NCBI GenBank assembly: GCA_001970955.1
Contig: MPUH01000145.1
Location: forward strand, 1 to 64,000
Direction: 5' to 3'
DNA: 64,000 nt
DNA from: Stentor coeruleus
Taxonomy: Eukaryota; Ciliophora; Heterotrichea; Heterotrichida; Stentoridae
The position numbers and the translations under genes are program-made. Positions 49,971 to 60,553 of this stretch are shown here, one piece after another. The notes below the pieces were generated by a model, which was given only the letters and a program-made list of their open reading frames with translations, did no database searches and had not been told where the DNA came from. Position 1 is the stretch's first letter. Each line of letters opens with the position of its first letter.

Positions 49971-52900
49971 ATGGCTTTTGAATTGTTTCTCCTGCTTGGA
50001 CTATGGGGAGTTTCCCAGTCCGCCTCTTTCACCATAGACAATGATTCCTCATCTATTCAAGGTTTAGATCGTTTTGGCCTTGAGTTCACCTTTAAAGTAT
50101 TTTTTATTCAGTGTTCGGAAACCAAAAGCTTATGTCAATTATCATCCCTTGATGAAATTGATGATAATGATTCTTATTATAAAAGTTCTGATATATTTGA
50201 TACAATTCAAAAACCAGAACTTATATTCAATACCCATGAGTTTAATATAAATTCAGCAGGAATTATCGTTACATTTTCTCATGAAATTAATAGTGAAAAT
50301 CCTGAATTCCAAAGCTTAGAATCTAAATTTAACTCTGATTTTAAGTACTTTGTTGGTAGTGGCAGTGGGTTTATTGGACTTTACAATAATACTAAAGGGA
50401 AAATTGTTGTTAAATCCTTAGAAGGATTAAAAGGTCTTGATTTAGTTTTTGAGTTCAAAGAAAAAGATCTCACTTTGCTCCAGTGTTTATCCGAAGCTCT
50501 TTTTGTTGATTTTAATAGCTTTTCACTTGAAATATCCTTGGATTTAGATAACAAGTTACTATATGCTAAACTGATAACATTAACTGAACCTGTTATTATA
50601 GACAATTATATACTAGAAAACCTTGCAGATGAAACTTCAAATTATTATCTAGAAGATATCAATCCTCCTTTTACCATATCTTTAGATAAAAACTTTTCAA
50701 TTGGTTGGACTTTTGATGATACTTATATAACATTTACTTTTAATGTAAAAAATATTTAGTGCGAAAATATTTTCAGTTGGTGTGGGATATCATTTACACA
50801 TGGAATGATGAATACTGAAATTATTGTTATGTTGAATTCAGGGACAAATTTAACTGTTACTGATTATTATAGTACTGGATATCATAAACCTTCTCAACTA
50901 ACAGGAACTAATTTTACTATCATAAATCAGATTATTAATTCTACTGGTATTTATGGGCAATTCAGTAGACTTTTAAATCCACAAAGTAATTTAGATACAC
51001 CCTTAGCACCTGAAGTTGAAAGCGATTTTGGATATGCTTATTTGACAATACCTAATGCTGGGTTTTCTGGGCATAGGAATCAAGGATATGGGGCTATGAT
51101 ATTTGGATTAACAAATGATACAGCAAAGTTTATTCCAGGAGGTAGTTCTGAGCCTTTATTCCAACTTGACAACAATTTCACTCTTGGATGGCAATTTATA
51201 AATACCAGTATTGTATTTACGTTTAATGTAAAAATTATATAGTGTTATAATATTCAAGGTTGGTGTGGGATATCATTTGTTCATGGAATGATAAACACTG
51301 AACTTATCGTTGTGCTTAATTTAGGAACATCAGTTAGTATAACAGATTATTATAGCACACAAGGAACTAAACCAACTCAAGTTATAAACACTCCTTTTAA
51401 TATCCTGTCGCAAAATATAAACAGCACTGGGATTTTTGTAACTTTTTCAAGAGACCAAATCCCAAAAAGCTCATTTGATCAATCAATCACCCCAGGTTTG
51501 ACAACAGATTTTAGTTTCGCTTATCTTTCTACAGGTGGTAAAGGTTTTTCTTTCCATAATGTTAAAACAACTGGGCTAATAGTTTTTGGAACAACTCAAG
51601 AGAACTCAAAATACATCCCTGGAGGCAGTAATACTCCTTATGTACAACTTGATGGGAATTTCTCTTTAGGTTGGGTTTTTTCTGGAGATTCGATTGTTTT
51701 TACATTTAATGTATTTTTTATTTAGTGTTATAATATTCAAGGATGGTGTGGGATATCGTTTGTTCATGGTATGGAAAATACTGAGATTATTGTTATGTTG
51801 AATAATGGTAATGGGATAACTGTAACTGATTATTATTCGACTGGATTTGTTAAACCGAGTCAATTGACTGGAACGACCTTTAATATTATTAGTCAGAGTG
51901 TTAACTCAACTGGGATTTTTGGCACATTTTCTAGACTCCTTAGTCCTAAAAACAGCAGTGATACAACGATCTCGATTGGGTATACAACTGATTTCAGCTT
52001 TGCTTATTTGACAACTGGAGGAACAGGCTTTTCTGGTCACAACAGACAAGGTTATGGGCTTATAGTATTTGGTGCTACAGGTTCTACATCAAAGTATGTT
52101 CCAAATGGATCAAATGTACCCTATCTCGGACTTGATAACAACTTTTATATTGGTTGGGTGTTTACATCTACTAATATCACATTTACATTTAACGTAAATT
52201 TTATTTAGTGTTATAACATTCAAGGCTGGTGCGGGGTTTCTTTTACTTATGGTATGAAGAATACTGAATTGATTGTAGCTTTGAACTCTAACAATACAGT
52301 TGTTCTTACGGATTATTATAGTACAGCATTTCAGAAACCTACTCAAAAAACAGATACTCAATTAACTGTTGTGGATTCAATAGTAAATACTACAGGAATT
52401 TTTACTCAATTTGTAAGAGATCTTAAACCAACAAGTAATCTTGATACACCTATCAGTGTAGGGCTTAGTACCCAATTCAGCTTTGCTTATCTTACTACTG
52501 CAGATGGATTTAGCATTCATAATAATGTTGGAAAAGGTATTATGACTTTTGGAGCTAATAATAGCACTTCAAGTTTTACGCAAGGTGGCACAGCTTCAGT
52601 ATTTGTAACTCTTAATAGCAACTTTTACCTTGGATGGAGTTTCTCTACTAGTTCCATAACATTTACATTCAAAGTAATTTTTATCTAGTGCATAAACATA
52701 AAAGGATGGTGTGGTATAGATTTTGTCAGAGGTATGCAGAATACTGAAATGATCATAGCAAGAAACGAAAATGGTCAAGTTACAGTTACAGATTATTATT
52801 CAACTGCTTACTCAGCTCCATCTAATACAATAAGCTCTTGTATAACTCAAGTAAGTAGCGAGTCTTCTGTATCAGATTCAGGCATTACAGCAATATTTAC

Positions 52901-54758
52901 ACGATCATTAAATTGTCAGAATTCTAAAACTGATATCTTAAGTCCTGGGTTTAATAGTCCATTAAGCTGGGCATATTTATCCTCTGGTAGTGGTTTAGAT
53001 GTTCATAACAATCAAGGAAAAGGTGAAATTGTTTTTGGTAGTACAAATGCAACATCAAGTTTTATCGTCAGTAGTAGTTCAGATGAAGATTTTTACAGAG
53101 ACCACGGAATTTACATGACAGTTATGTGGGTTGGAGTGATAGAACTAGCTATAATATTCATCAGATATTTCAAATGGTGGCCTTTTGCTGCTGTTATTCA
53201 TGCATTACTTGGATGCGTTACTATAGTTTTCACTTTAATATCAGCTTGGCAAGCATTTAAAAAAGGTAAAGACTCTTTTTCATCACAAAGAGAAGAAAAA
53301 GATATGAACTATCACTTACGTCTTGCCCTTACAATATGCGCATTAACAGTAACTCAAGCTATTCTAGGAGTATTTTTCAGATACATCCAAATTTTCAAAA
53401 CTAATATCAGAATGAACACCCTAGCTCGAGTTGTACATGCAATAATTGGTTGGACACTACCAATCACATCAATGATCAATATAAAATATGGTTGGAAACT
53501 CAAAGGCCAATCATGGAAAATGGACGATTATATCTACCCAACATACTGGGTTCTAATCATCCTTATAGGTTTATTTGAAATAAATCATAGGTGGGGTTTT
53601 AGAATCTGGCCTTATTTATCTGAGAAAAGAAAACATTTTTCATATAAATATATCCATAAAAACAATATTGACAACCTTCTTTCAGAAAACGAGAAATCTG
53701 TTAGGCATGTTGATGTTTATAAAGAAATAATTCGAGATAGAAAAAACTGGGTATTTTATGATGATTATCTTCTTGATGTGTCTTGGTTCAAATTCAATCA
53801 TCCTGGAGGTATGTTTATGTTTCCTATGGTATATGGACAAGATATAGGTAAATTTATTAATGGATGTTCAACACCAGATAGTACTAGGCCTCATTATCAT
53901 ACTCAACGAGCAAGGTCTATGATTGAAAAATTGAAAATAAAAAAAATGGCTTATGCTAGTGAGATTTTTGAACAGATATTACCAGGTGAAACTCATGATA
54001 AAATGCAATGGACTTTAGTGAATAGATCAAGTGTGGCTACATCGACTCATTGTTTAGAATTCACATCTCACTGCTGGAAAATAATCCCTGATCCTAATAG
54101 ATTTGAATGGATGGGTAAACATTTTTTAGTCACTTGTACTATTCGTGGGCAGATTATCCGTAGATATTATTCATTAGTTATTGTCAATTTAGCCATATGG
54201 GCTGATGAAGTTAAGTTGCATGGTTTCCCTACAAAATCGTATGAAATGGTTAAAGATCATCATCGTTTACGTCTTCATATGAAACATTATAAAGGAGGGC
54301 TTATGTCTACTCATTTATCAGAAATACCATTAGGTACAACTGTAACTCTTAAAGGACCACTTGGGCCAGGTCTTCTTATTGAAGATATTCATGATAAAGA
54401 TTATCTTATATTTGGTGCTGGAACAGGAATTTTACCTTTTCTTGATATTGTTTATGCTGTTTGGACTGGTAAACTTACTAAAATCCGTTTGCATATTTAT
54501 ACAAGCTTTAGGGATTTACAGTCATCATTTGGTGTTGAACTTATTGATGCTACTTCAAAAAGATTTTCTAATAATATCAAACTTTATTCAAGAGATGGAG
54601 AAGTTGGATTCCAGTTACATTCGGAGTTCTGGAGAAATATGCTACCTTTATCTACAGCAGAATGTGCTTGGATATGTGGACCACCAGCTTTTAATCATAA
54701 AATTATGAAGATTCTTAAAGATGAAGGGTTCAGTTCTGACAAGATTATCGTGATTTAG
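49971..54758 (+). CDS. Giant DOMON(x6)-cytochrome b561-cytochrome b5-FNR oxidoreductase with six 15-nt introns
   Basis: 1565 aa after splicing. Signal peptide at 1-18. Six DOMON-type repeats follow (to about 1005), each with a [IV]xFTF[NK]-C...WCGISF core; the first is diverged and longer. A b561-like membrane block with four His in helices lies at about 1015-1175 (VIHALLG, NYHLRL, VVHAIIGW, INHRWG). A cytochrome b5-like heme site FNHPGG is near 1245 with a second His in YHTQRARSM. Then comes a ferredoxin-reductase-like module: FAD motif RRYYS near 1368, NAD(P) motif GAGTGILPF near 1451 and CGPP near 1538. The order suggests cytosolic NAD(P)H to FAD to b5 to b561 to extracellular DOMON hemes. 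DOMON-b561 proteins are known; the b5-reductase fusion with six DOMONs is unusual. Substrate unknown; ferric or ascorbate redox are options. Exons 3-6 are 468, 468, 468 and 465 nt. Confidence 0.93.
50097..50111 (+). other. 15-nt intron 1 of the DOMON gene
   Basis: GTATTTTTTATTCAG, phase 0, no in-frame stop, so it hides inside an open frame. Its position after EFTFK and before C equals that of the other five. Confidence 0.85.
50745..50759 (+). other. 15-nt intron 2 of the DOMON gene
   Basis: GTAAAAAATATTTAG, phase 0, in-frame TAG at its end. Join FTFN-CENIFSW. Confidence 0.95.
51228..51242 (+). other. 15-nt intron 3 of the DOMON gene
   Basis: GTAAAAATTATATAG, phase 0, in-frame TAG. Join FTFN-CYNIQGW. 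Confidence 0.95.
51711..51725 (+). other. 15-nt intron 4 of the DOMON gene
   Basis: GTATTTTTTATTTAG, phase 0, in-frame TAG. Join FTFN-CYNIQGW. Confidence 0.95.
52194..52208 (+). other. 15-nt intron 5 of the DOMON gene
   Basis: GTAAATTTTATTTAG, phase 0, in-frame TAG. Join FTFN-CYNIQGW. Confidence 0.95.
52674..52688 (+). other. 15-nt intron 6 of the DOMON gene
   Basis: GTAATTTTTATCTAG, phase 0, in-frame TAG. Join FTFK-CINIKGW. Confidence 0.95.
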
Positions 54759-56262
54759 TAGTTTAGAAGTATTATCGTTTAATAGATTAGATTTTTATAA
54801 TGAGGATTTTTTTTTTATGGAATGGCATGATTTGGGTAGGTTTTATGAATAGGTTTTATCATGAATGAATATGGATTATAGTGGAAATAATAAGGATGAT
54901 AATGAATTTATAGTTGGAATAATAGGAATGAATAAAACAGACAACTGATAATATTAGAATTATAATTTTTTAGCATATTTTTGGATAGATTCAAATAATT
55001 TTTTTTACTGATGTTTTGAATATTGAACAAATTACATTTAAATACCTTTTATTATATCGGGTATGATAAAGAGTTATACAAAGCTCATACTAGAATTTGT
55101 GCATTTTATATAAACTTTTATCAGTCTATATTGGGTTTAAATTATTAGAATCACATATTATACTATAATAGTTTCCTTCTTTCTTACTTTTATGTTATAG
55201 GAATATATTAAGTCTTTTTAGATTTACAATCAGACTGTCGAAGTAAATATTTTATTTTTCCAGTAAAAATGTCTGCGCAAAAAATGTTTAAATCCCTAGT
55301 ATCTTTGTAGCTGACTTAATCATTTTTTTCTTGAAATTTGAGATTTTGATGATTTTTTCGATAAAAAATCTATTTTCATACTGTTATTTGCATTCTAAAG
55401 GTAGTTCAATTTTTATATTTTTTCCAGATATTTTTCCTTGAATTTCCCAGTCTTTTATGGAAAATTTTCTTATGGACTTTATAACACTGATATTCTCTTG
55501 GAGTAATAATTTATTCTAGGACTGAGTTTCTATTGTAAGGTATCTTTTATTTAAATGATCAAAATTATTAGTAAATTTTATAATATATTAGCTTTTCTGA
55601 TATATAAATAAGTCATGAGAGGAACTATGAATAAAAAATTTGACGGATTATAAGAGTAATTTGGAGATGATATGAAATTAATATGATTACAAAATCATAT
55701 GTTGTGAATATATTTTATAAAATTAAATATATAATTTTTATAGTTTTTATTCAAAAAGCTAGATTCATAAACCTTAACAGCAAAGCTAATCAAAAATTCT
55801 AGTTTAAATAATTTCTTAAAAACCTCAAATTAACAATTTATCCCTAAACCTTAACTACAAGCAATTATCAAGTACGATTTTTATAATTAGATTTACTTGT
55901 AAAAGCAGTAATTTTTTTTAAAATATATTATTTAAGTTCCATTTCCCAACACCATAATAACTCACCCTTCAATGAATACAATTTTTATCATTAACTATTT
56001 TACAATTTTGTTATAAAAACCTAAAATAATAGATTACATATAATTTGCTTAGTTCATAAAAACACTTAATATATATACAATAATCCTCTCTTTAAATCTC
56101 CAGCTTGATTAAATAGAACTAAAAAACCTAAATAATATAAACATAATACTACCATCAATCCTTTCTTATAAACAAGAACCCTTAAAATCAAATAATCCCT
56201 TAAATCTCCACTCCTCAACATAGATTGATATTTTTATCAAATAAAAAATCTTAATCATAATT
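54759..56262. other. Intergenic, 1.5 kb, with one possible relic
   Basis: G/T-rich after the DOMON gene, then AT-rich, and C/A-rich from about 55770 towards the CDPK start. Apart from the stop-interrupted minus-strand stretch at 55384-55680 nothing was recognised. Confidence 0.55.
55384..55680 (-). pseudogene. Possible decayed coding fragment, family unknown
   Basis: The minus strand reads NKLLLQENISVIKSIRKF and SIKDWEIQGKISGKNIKIEL then PLECK and a stop, an uninterrupted 43 codons, preceded by FTNNFDHLNKRYLTIETQS before a TAG and by further pieces with two more stops. The residue mix is protein-like. No family could be assigned, and there is no GT...AG 15-mer that would remove the stops. 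Confidence 0.4.
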
Positions 56263-57768
56263 ATGGGAAATCTCTGCTCTAATCCTGAACCGATTGCTCA
56301 ACTCTCACCAATCTCATCATTTCCCAATCGTTCTTTATCAAAGACAATTGTCAAAAGACAAATCAATCCTAAATCAATATACAGAAATCTTAAAATGCTA
56401 GGCAAGGGTTCATACAGCAGTGTCTACCTAGTCGAAAACAAAAAAACTGGGTCAAAACGAGCTATAAAAGAAATAAGAAAGTCGGCTTTAAAAAAAAACG
56501 CTGAAGAAATTATCTACAACGAAATGATTATTTTAAGCCAATTAGTAAAATTTATACAGGATCATCCGAATATAGCTAAAATTTTCGAAATCATCGACAC
56601 CCCATCGTTTTTTTATATAATCTCTGAATATTTAGAAGGTGGAGAGTTATTTCAAAGATTAACTGAAGTTGATCATATCGATGAAAACTTAGCATGTAAA
56701 TATATGTTTGATATAGTTGCAGCTATAAATTATTGTCATTCTAAAGGAATTGCCCATAAAGATTTAAAACCTGAAAACTTAATGTTTGATATCCTTGGAC
56801 GAAATGCCGCTTTGAAAATTATTGATTTTGGTACATCAGCTAAACTTACAGACACTCTTATTTTTACTAATCATATTGGTGTACCAAGGACTATGCGAGT
56901 ATATTATGCGTCTCCAGAACAATTTATAGGCCATGTTAATGAAAAATCAGATATTTGGAGTCTGGGTGTTATTATGTATATGATGCTTTGTAATTTTTAT
57001 ATAGCAGGAAAACCTCCTTTTTATGCTAAAACTTTTGAAGAAACTGCTGATAAAATCCTCAATCAAGATGTTGAGTTTAAAGGCGAAGTGTGGAATAATG
57101 TGAGTAATTCAGCACAAAATCTTATTGAAAAACTACTTAGAAAAGACCCTGAAAGTCGACCATCAGCAAATTGTATCTTAACCGATTCATGGTTTAATAG
57201 TTTTACTCATATAAAAATCCCTAAAAGCCAAAGTTCTCTACAAGCCTTAAAAAACTTCTCTGGTTTTCAAGTATTTTTTATATAGTCTGAATCTAAAATC
57301 GCAAAACTTCTTTTTCGTTATATCTCCTGTCAACATAAAGATATAGCTGATAACTCAGAACTCACACGCTTATTCAAAGCTCTTGATAAAAACACAGATG
57401 GTAAATTAAGTCCTCAAGAAATCTTAGATGGGTTAGGCGAATTAGGTTTCAATATAAATATTCAAGAAATTATGAAAAATGTTGATATAGACAAAAATGG
57501 ATTTGTTGATTATTCTGAGTTCCTTGTAGCGACACAGAATTGGAAAAAACTTCTTGCACATAGAGAAATATATGAAATCCTCAAAAGTGAAACTTCGGAA
57601 AATACTTTTAATGTTGAAGATTTCAAATCAACTTTACCTATGCTGGATAATAACGAAATCACAGAATTTTTCAGTGAAATCGACACTGATCGTGATGGGA
57701 AAATCACAATGGAAGAACTTAAGAAGCATTTTTTATCAACTTTAGTGCAGACAAATATATCATATTAA
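56263..57768 (+). CDS. Calcium-dependent protein kinase (CDPK), myristoylated, two 15-nt introns
   Basis: 491 aa after splicing. MGNLCSNPE gives N-myristoylation (G2, S6) and palmitoylation (C5). The kinase domain runs from about 45 to 305: LGKGSYSSVYLV, AIKEIRK, HKDLKPENLM near 165 (HRD as HKD), DFGTSAKL near 187, and SPEQF for APE. Removal of the intron at 56990-57004 turns MMLCNFYIAGKPPF into the canonical MMLSGKPPF. The second intron (57271-57285) joins GFQ-SESKIAKLLF and brings in the calmodulin-like part: EF hands DKNTDGKLSPQE, DIDKNGFVDYSE and DTDRDGKITMEE, with the third of four degenerate. It couples Ca2+ signals to phosphorylation at membranes. A PP2C lies downstream on the same strand. 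Confidence 0.95.
56990..57004 (+). other. 15-nt intron 1 of the CDPK gene (no stop)
   Basis: GTAATTTTTATATAG, phase 1. It would otherwise be translated as a five-residue insertion in the conserved LSGKPPF motif. Confidence 0.9.
57271..57285 (+). other. 15-nt intron 2 of the CDPK gene
   Basis: GTATTTTTTATATAG, phase 0, in-frame TAG. Without splicing the kinase would lose its EF-hand domain. Confidence 0.95.
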
Positions 57769-57878
57769 TTAAGGTTTTCATTAATTATTGAACTTTGTCG
57801 ATGCGATATTTTGATGTTGAGCTTGATGGGTAATCATCATCATCTCCATTGTGTTGTATTAGATAATTATTAAAATTT

Positions 57879-58423
57879 TTATGGTTTTTGATTGAGAAGT
57901 ATGAGAATTTTAGTATTTAGGCACTTTAGAAAGAATTTTAGGGGTTTTTCAGGTTTGTTATGGATTTTATTTGCTGTTGTTTCTGTTGTTAAAATAATTA
58001 TGGGAATAGTTTCAATAGGTAAATGTGGTGATATTAGACGTGATGCAGAAAATGAGAATTCTTGTTCGGCATTTTCATAGGAATATGGAAGAATGCTTGT
58101 GTTTTTTATTGTGTAGATTTTTGAAGAGTTCCCTGTTGCTTTATAAAGGCCTAATTGATATGATAGATCTTCGATATCTTTAATGTCGAATAATTTTAGA
58201 GGGTTTTTATATAAAATGGGTTTTTTTGTAGAAGGTTTCGATTTATGTCGAAATTATGCATGGAGTCTTTTTTGGAAAAACTCTGTACTCGAGATGATAC
58301 TTTGTATAGCTCGTGATGCAAAGCTTGAATATGAGTTGCAAGTCAATCTTGGTTGATAACGTAAAGTATATATTTTAGATTGTTTAGTTCGTTTATGAGC
58401 TCAGTATTAGTCATTGAAAACAT
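57879..58423 (-). pseudogene. Interrupted gene: coiled-coil protein with one nonsense codon and one frameshift
   Basis: From an ATG at 58423 the minus strand reads MFSMTNTELINELNNLKYIL...NQD, a TGA at 58343-58345, then LATHIQALHHELYKVSSRVQ...NRNLLQK. At an A7 run (58221-58227) the frame shifts and then stays open for about 115 codons (ILYKNPLKLFDIKDIEDL, SILPYSYENAEQEFSFSA) to a TAA at 57879. The TGA replaces what is most simply a CGA Arg codon. Neither break is removed by a GT...AG mini-intron. It is either a very young pseudogene or a real gene carrying two sequence errors. The N-terminal part is heptad-like; no family known. Confidence 0.6.
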
Positions 58424-58962
58424 TTCGTTATTTTTGCTAGAGCTCTTCAATTTTGTATGAAAATTGTATGTGTAAAATATAGATATGATAATAGAAAATA
58501 GATAAAGTGTATTTTTCGATGGGGTTAGAATTAAAAAAAATGTAGATTTTTAAGAGTTTTTGATCGATAACTCCTAATTAATACTAAAAAAAAAAGAGTT
58601 TTTGATGAAAAATACATTTATTGACATGTGTTATTGATGCTATTTTCCTAATGATTGTGCTATTTTGAATTTGCCTTTCAGTTTATCAACTATTATTTAA
58701 TCTAACAGAATTGAATTTGCATAGACCTCACTTTTCTTTATAATAATATTACTTAGATAAGAGAAATGATATAATTAGATTTGAGTGTTAGGATTTATTT
58801 AAGGTTCCCAATTTCCAAACAAATGCCAAAAAGATAAACATAAAAATCAAACCCCACAAGAACTTGAAAAATCTCCAAATGATACAAAAAGTCTAGTAAC
58901 AAAAAAAATTCCTTAAAAATATAAAACCCTAATAAAGCTTATTTAAATTTTATATTAAAATA
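58424..58962. other. Intergenic, no gene seen
   Basis: Mixed G/T-rich then, from about 58800, C/A-rich with an AAAACCCTAATAAA leader just before the PP2C start. Confidence 0.6.
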
Positions 58963-60294
58963 ATGGGAAGTAGTTGTTGTACAAGTAGTAAACATGTTCA
59001 ATATTTTGAACACTTTGAATATAATTCAAAGGTAATCCTAAGTATCATCGAAAGAGATAAAAAAAATAACATTCGTGGTACTTCTAATATAACCTTTGAA
59101 GTAAACCCTCCTATTGATCAGCTATATACAGCTTTTGATATATCAAATGCCAAATATAGAGCGAATGGTTGTGTAATCCCAGGACAAGATCCTAGAGGAG
59201 TCTTGGAAAAGGAATGTCAAGATTCTTATAATTTCTTAGTAAAAGAAAATATTTTTTTTGGAATTTTGTTGGATGGTCATGGAAAAGAAGGACAAAAGGT
59301 TGTTGAATTTTGTAAACAGTTTATGTCTTCGTATTTTTTGGCTAATGTAAAGAAATTTAAAAAACATGTATTGAAAACTTTAGAAGATTTAGTGGTACTT
59401 ACAGATAAAGAATTGCGTATGAGTGGAATTGATACTTATTTATCTGGAACAACGGTTGTTGTTATTGTATTTAATTCAAATGGGGTTTTTGTAGCAAGTC
59501 TTGGAGACTCAAGAGCTATTTTAGCTACTTTGCCTAAAGATAAGGATAAAGCGAAAGTATCTATACCTTATGCTTGCACGCCATATAAAAGGGTTATTCA
59601 TCCATCAAGAATATTAAGTGCGATACCTTTAACTATAGACCAGAAGCCAAACTACGAAGAAGAACTCAAAAGGATAAGACGTGCTGGTGGGGTTGTAGAA
59701 AGGGTAGCTGATAATGCTGGGAACCCAATCGGTCCATATCGTATATGGAAACGACGGGGTAATTTGCCTGGACTAGCTATGTCAAGGTCTTTAGGAGACA
59801 GACTAGCCCATGAAATCGGGGTTATTTCTATACCTGTTGTCAATCATTTTGAGTTCTATCCAGCGTTAGATCAATTTATTGTTGTAGCATCTGATGGAGT
59901 TTGGGATGTTATGGAAAACATAGAAGTAGTAAATTTAATTGAAAAGTTCAGAAAAAACACAGCATCATATGGCAATAATTATCCAGCAAAATCTTCTAAT
60001 AGTACAATTGCTAGGTTAGTTTGTGAAGAAGCTAGATATAGGTGGTTTGGAATAATTGAAGATGAAGATGTTATGATAGATGATATTTCTTGCTTCATCA
60101 TTGAACTTAGTACTGTTGAGCCAGGGTTTTCTTGGGATACTACTAATTTGACTGATAGAACGGTAAATACATTAAGAAGTATAATAATATCTGAAACTTT
60201 CGATATTGGGGATAATCAAATTGTCAGGAAAGACCCGACTAGAGGAAGTATTATGGAAGAAAAGAAATCTATGGATTTTGAGACTGATGAGTGA
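58963..60294 (+). CDS. PP2C-type protein phosphatase, N-acylated
   Basis: 443 aa. MGSSCCTSSK predicts myristoylation (G2) and palmitoylation (C5, C6). PP2C motifs: CQDSYNF with the first metal Asp, ILLDGHGKEG with DGHG at 104-107, LSGTTVVVIVF, VASLGDSRAIL, LAMSRSLGD, VVASDGVWDVM and the final DDISCFIIEL. All metal-binding Asp positions appear filled, so it should be active on phospho-Ser/Thr. An insert near residues 205-245 (around KRVIHPSRILSAIP) lengthens the flap region. Together with the acylated CDPK 1.2 kb upstream it could form an opposing pair at the same membrane. Stop is TGA. Confidence 0.95.
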   Translation: MGSSCCTSSKHVQYFEHFEYNSKVILSIIERDKKNNIRGTSNITFEVNPPIDQLYTAFDISNAKYRANGCVIPGQDPRGVLEKECQDSYNFLVKENIFFGILLDGHGKEGQKVVEFCKQFMSSYFLANVKKFKKHVLKTLEDLVVLTDKELRMSGIDTYLSGTTVVVIVFNSNGVFVASLGDSRAILATLPKDKDKAKVSIPYACTPYKRVIHPSRILSAIPLTIDQKPNYEEELKRIRRAGGVVERVADNAGNPIGPYRIWKRRGNLPGLAMSRSLGDRLAHEIGVISIPVVNHFEFYPALDQFIVVASDGVWDVMENIEVVNLIEKFRKNTASYGNNYPAKSSNSTIARLVCEEARYRWFGIIEDEDVMIDDISCFIIELSTVEPGFSWDTTNLTDRTVNTLRSIIISETFDIGDNQIVRKDPTRGSIMEEKKSMDFETDE

Positions 60295-60553
60295 GAGGGT
60301 ATAAATTTAATAGTTTTTTATTAAGAGTTTTTAGATTTGTGAATTTTTTTTTTCAAGTTTCGTTTAAGATTAGTATTGTTTCATATTAAAAAAAACATCA
60401 AAATATTATTAGTTGTAAGTATGAAGTATATTTTTTCTTATAAGAATATATAGAATAAGCATATCATGTAATCTTAATTAACTATTCATATTACTAGAAA
60501 AAATTAAAGCTATTTTACTATACCGTAATAAATGAAAATCAACATATATAAAT

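Noticed and set aside
50805-52688. Four separate genes, each coding one DOMON domain of about 145 aa
   Set aside because: The breaks are 15-nt GT...AG introns at matching positions; splicing gives one continuous frame with the upstream signal peptide and downstream membrane part.
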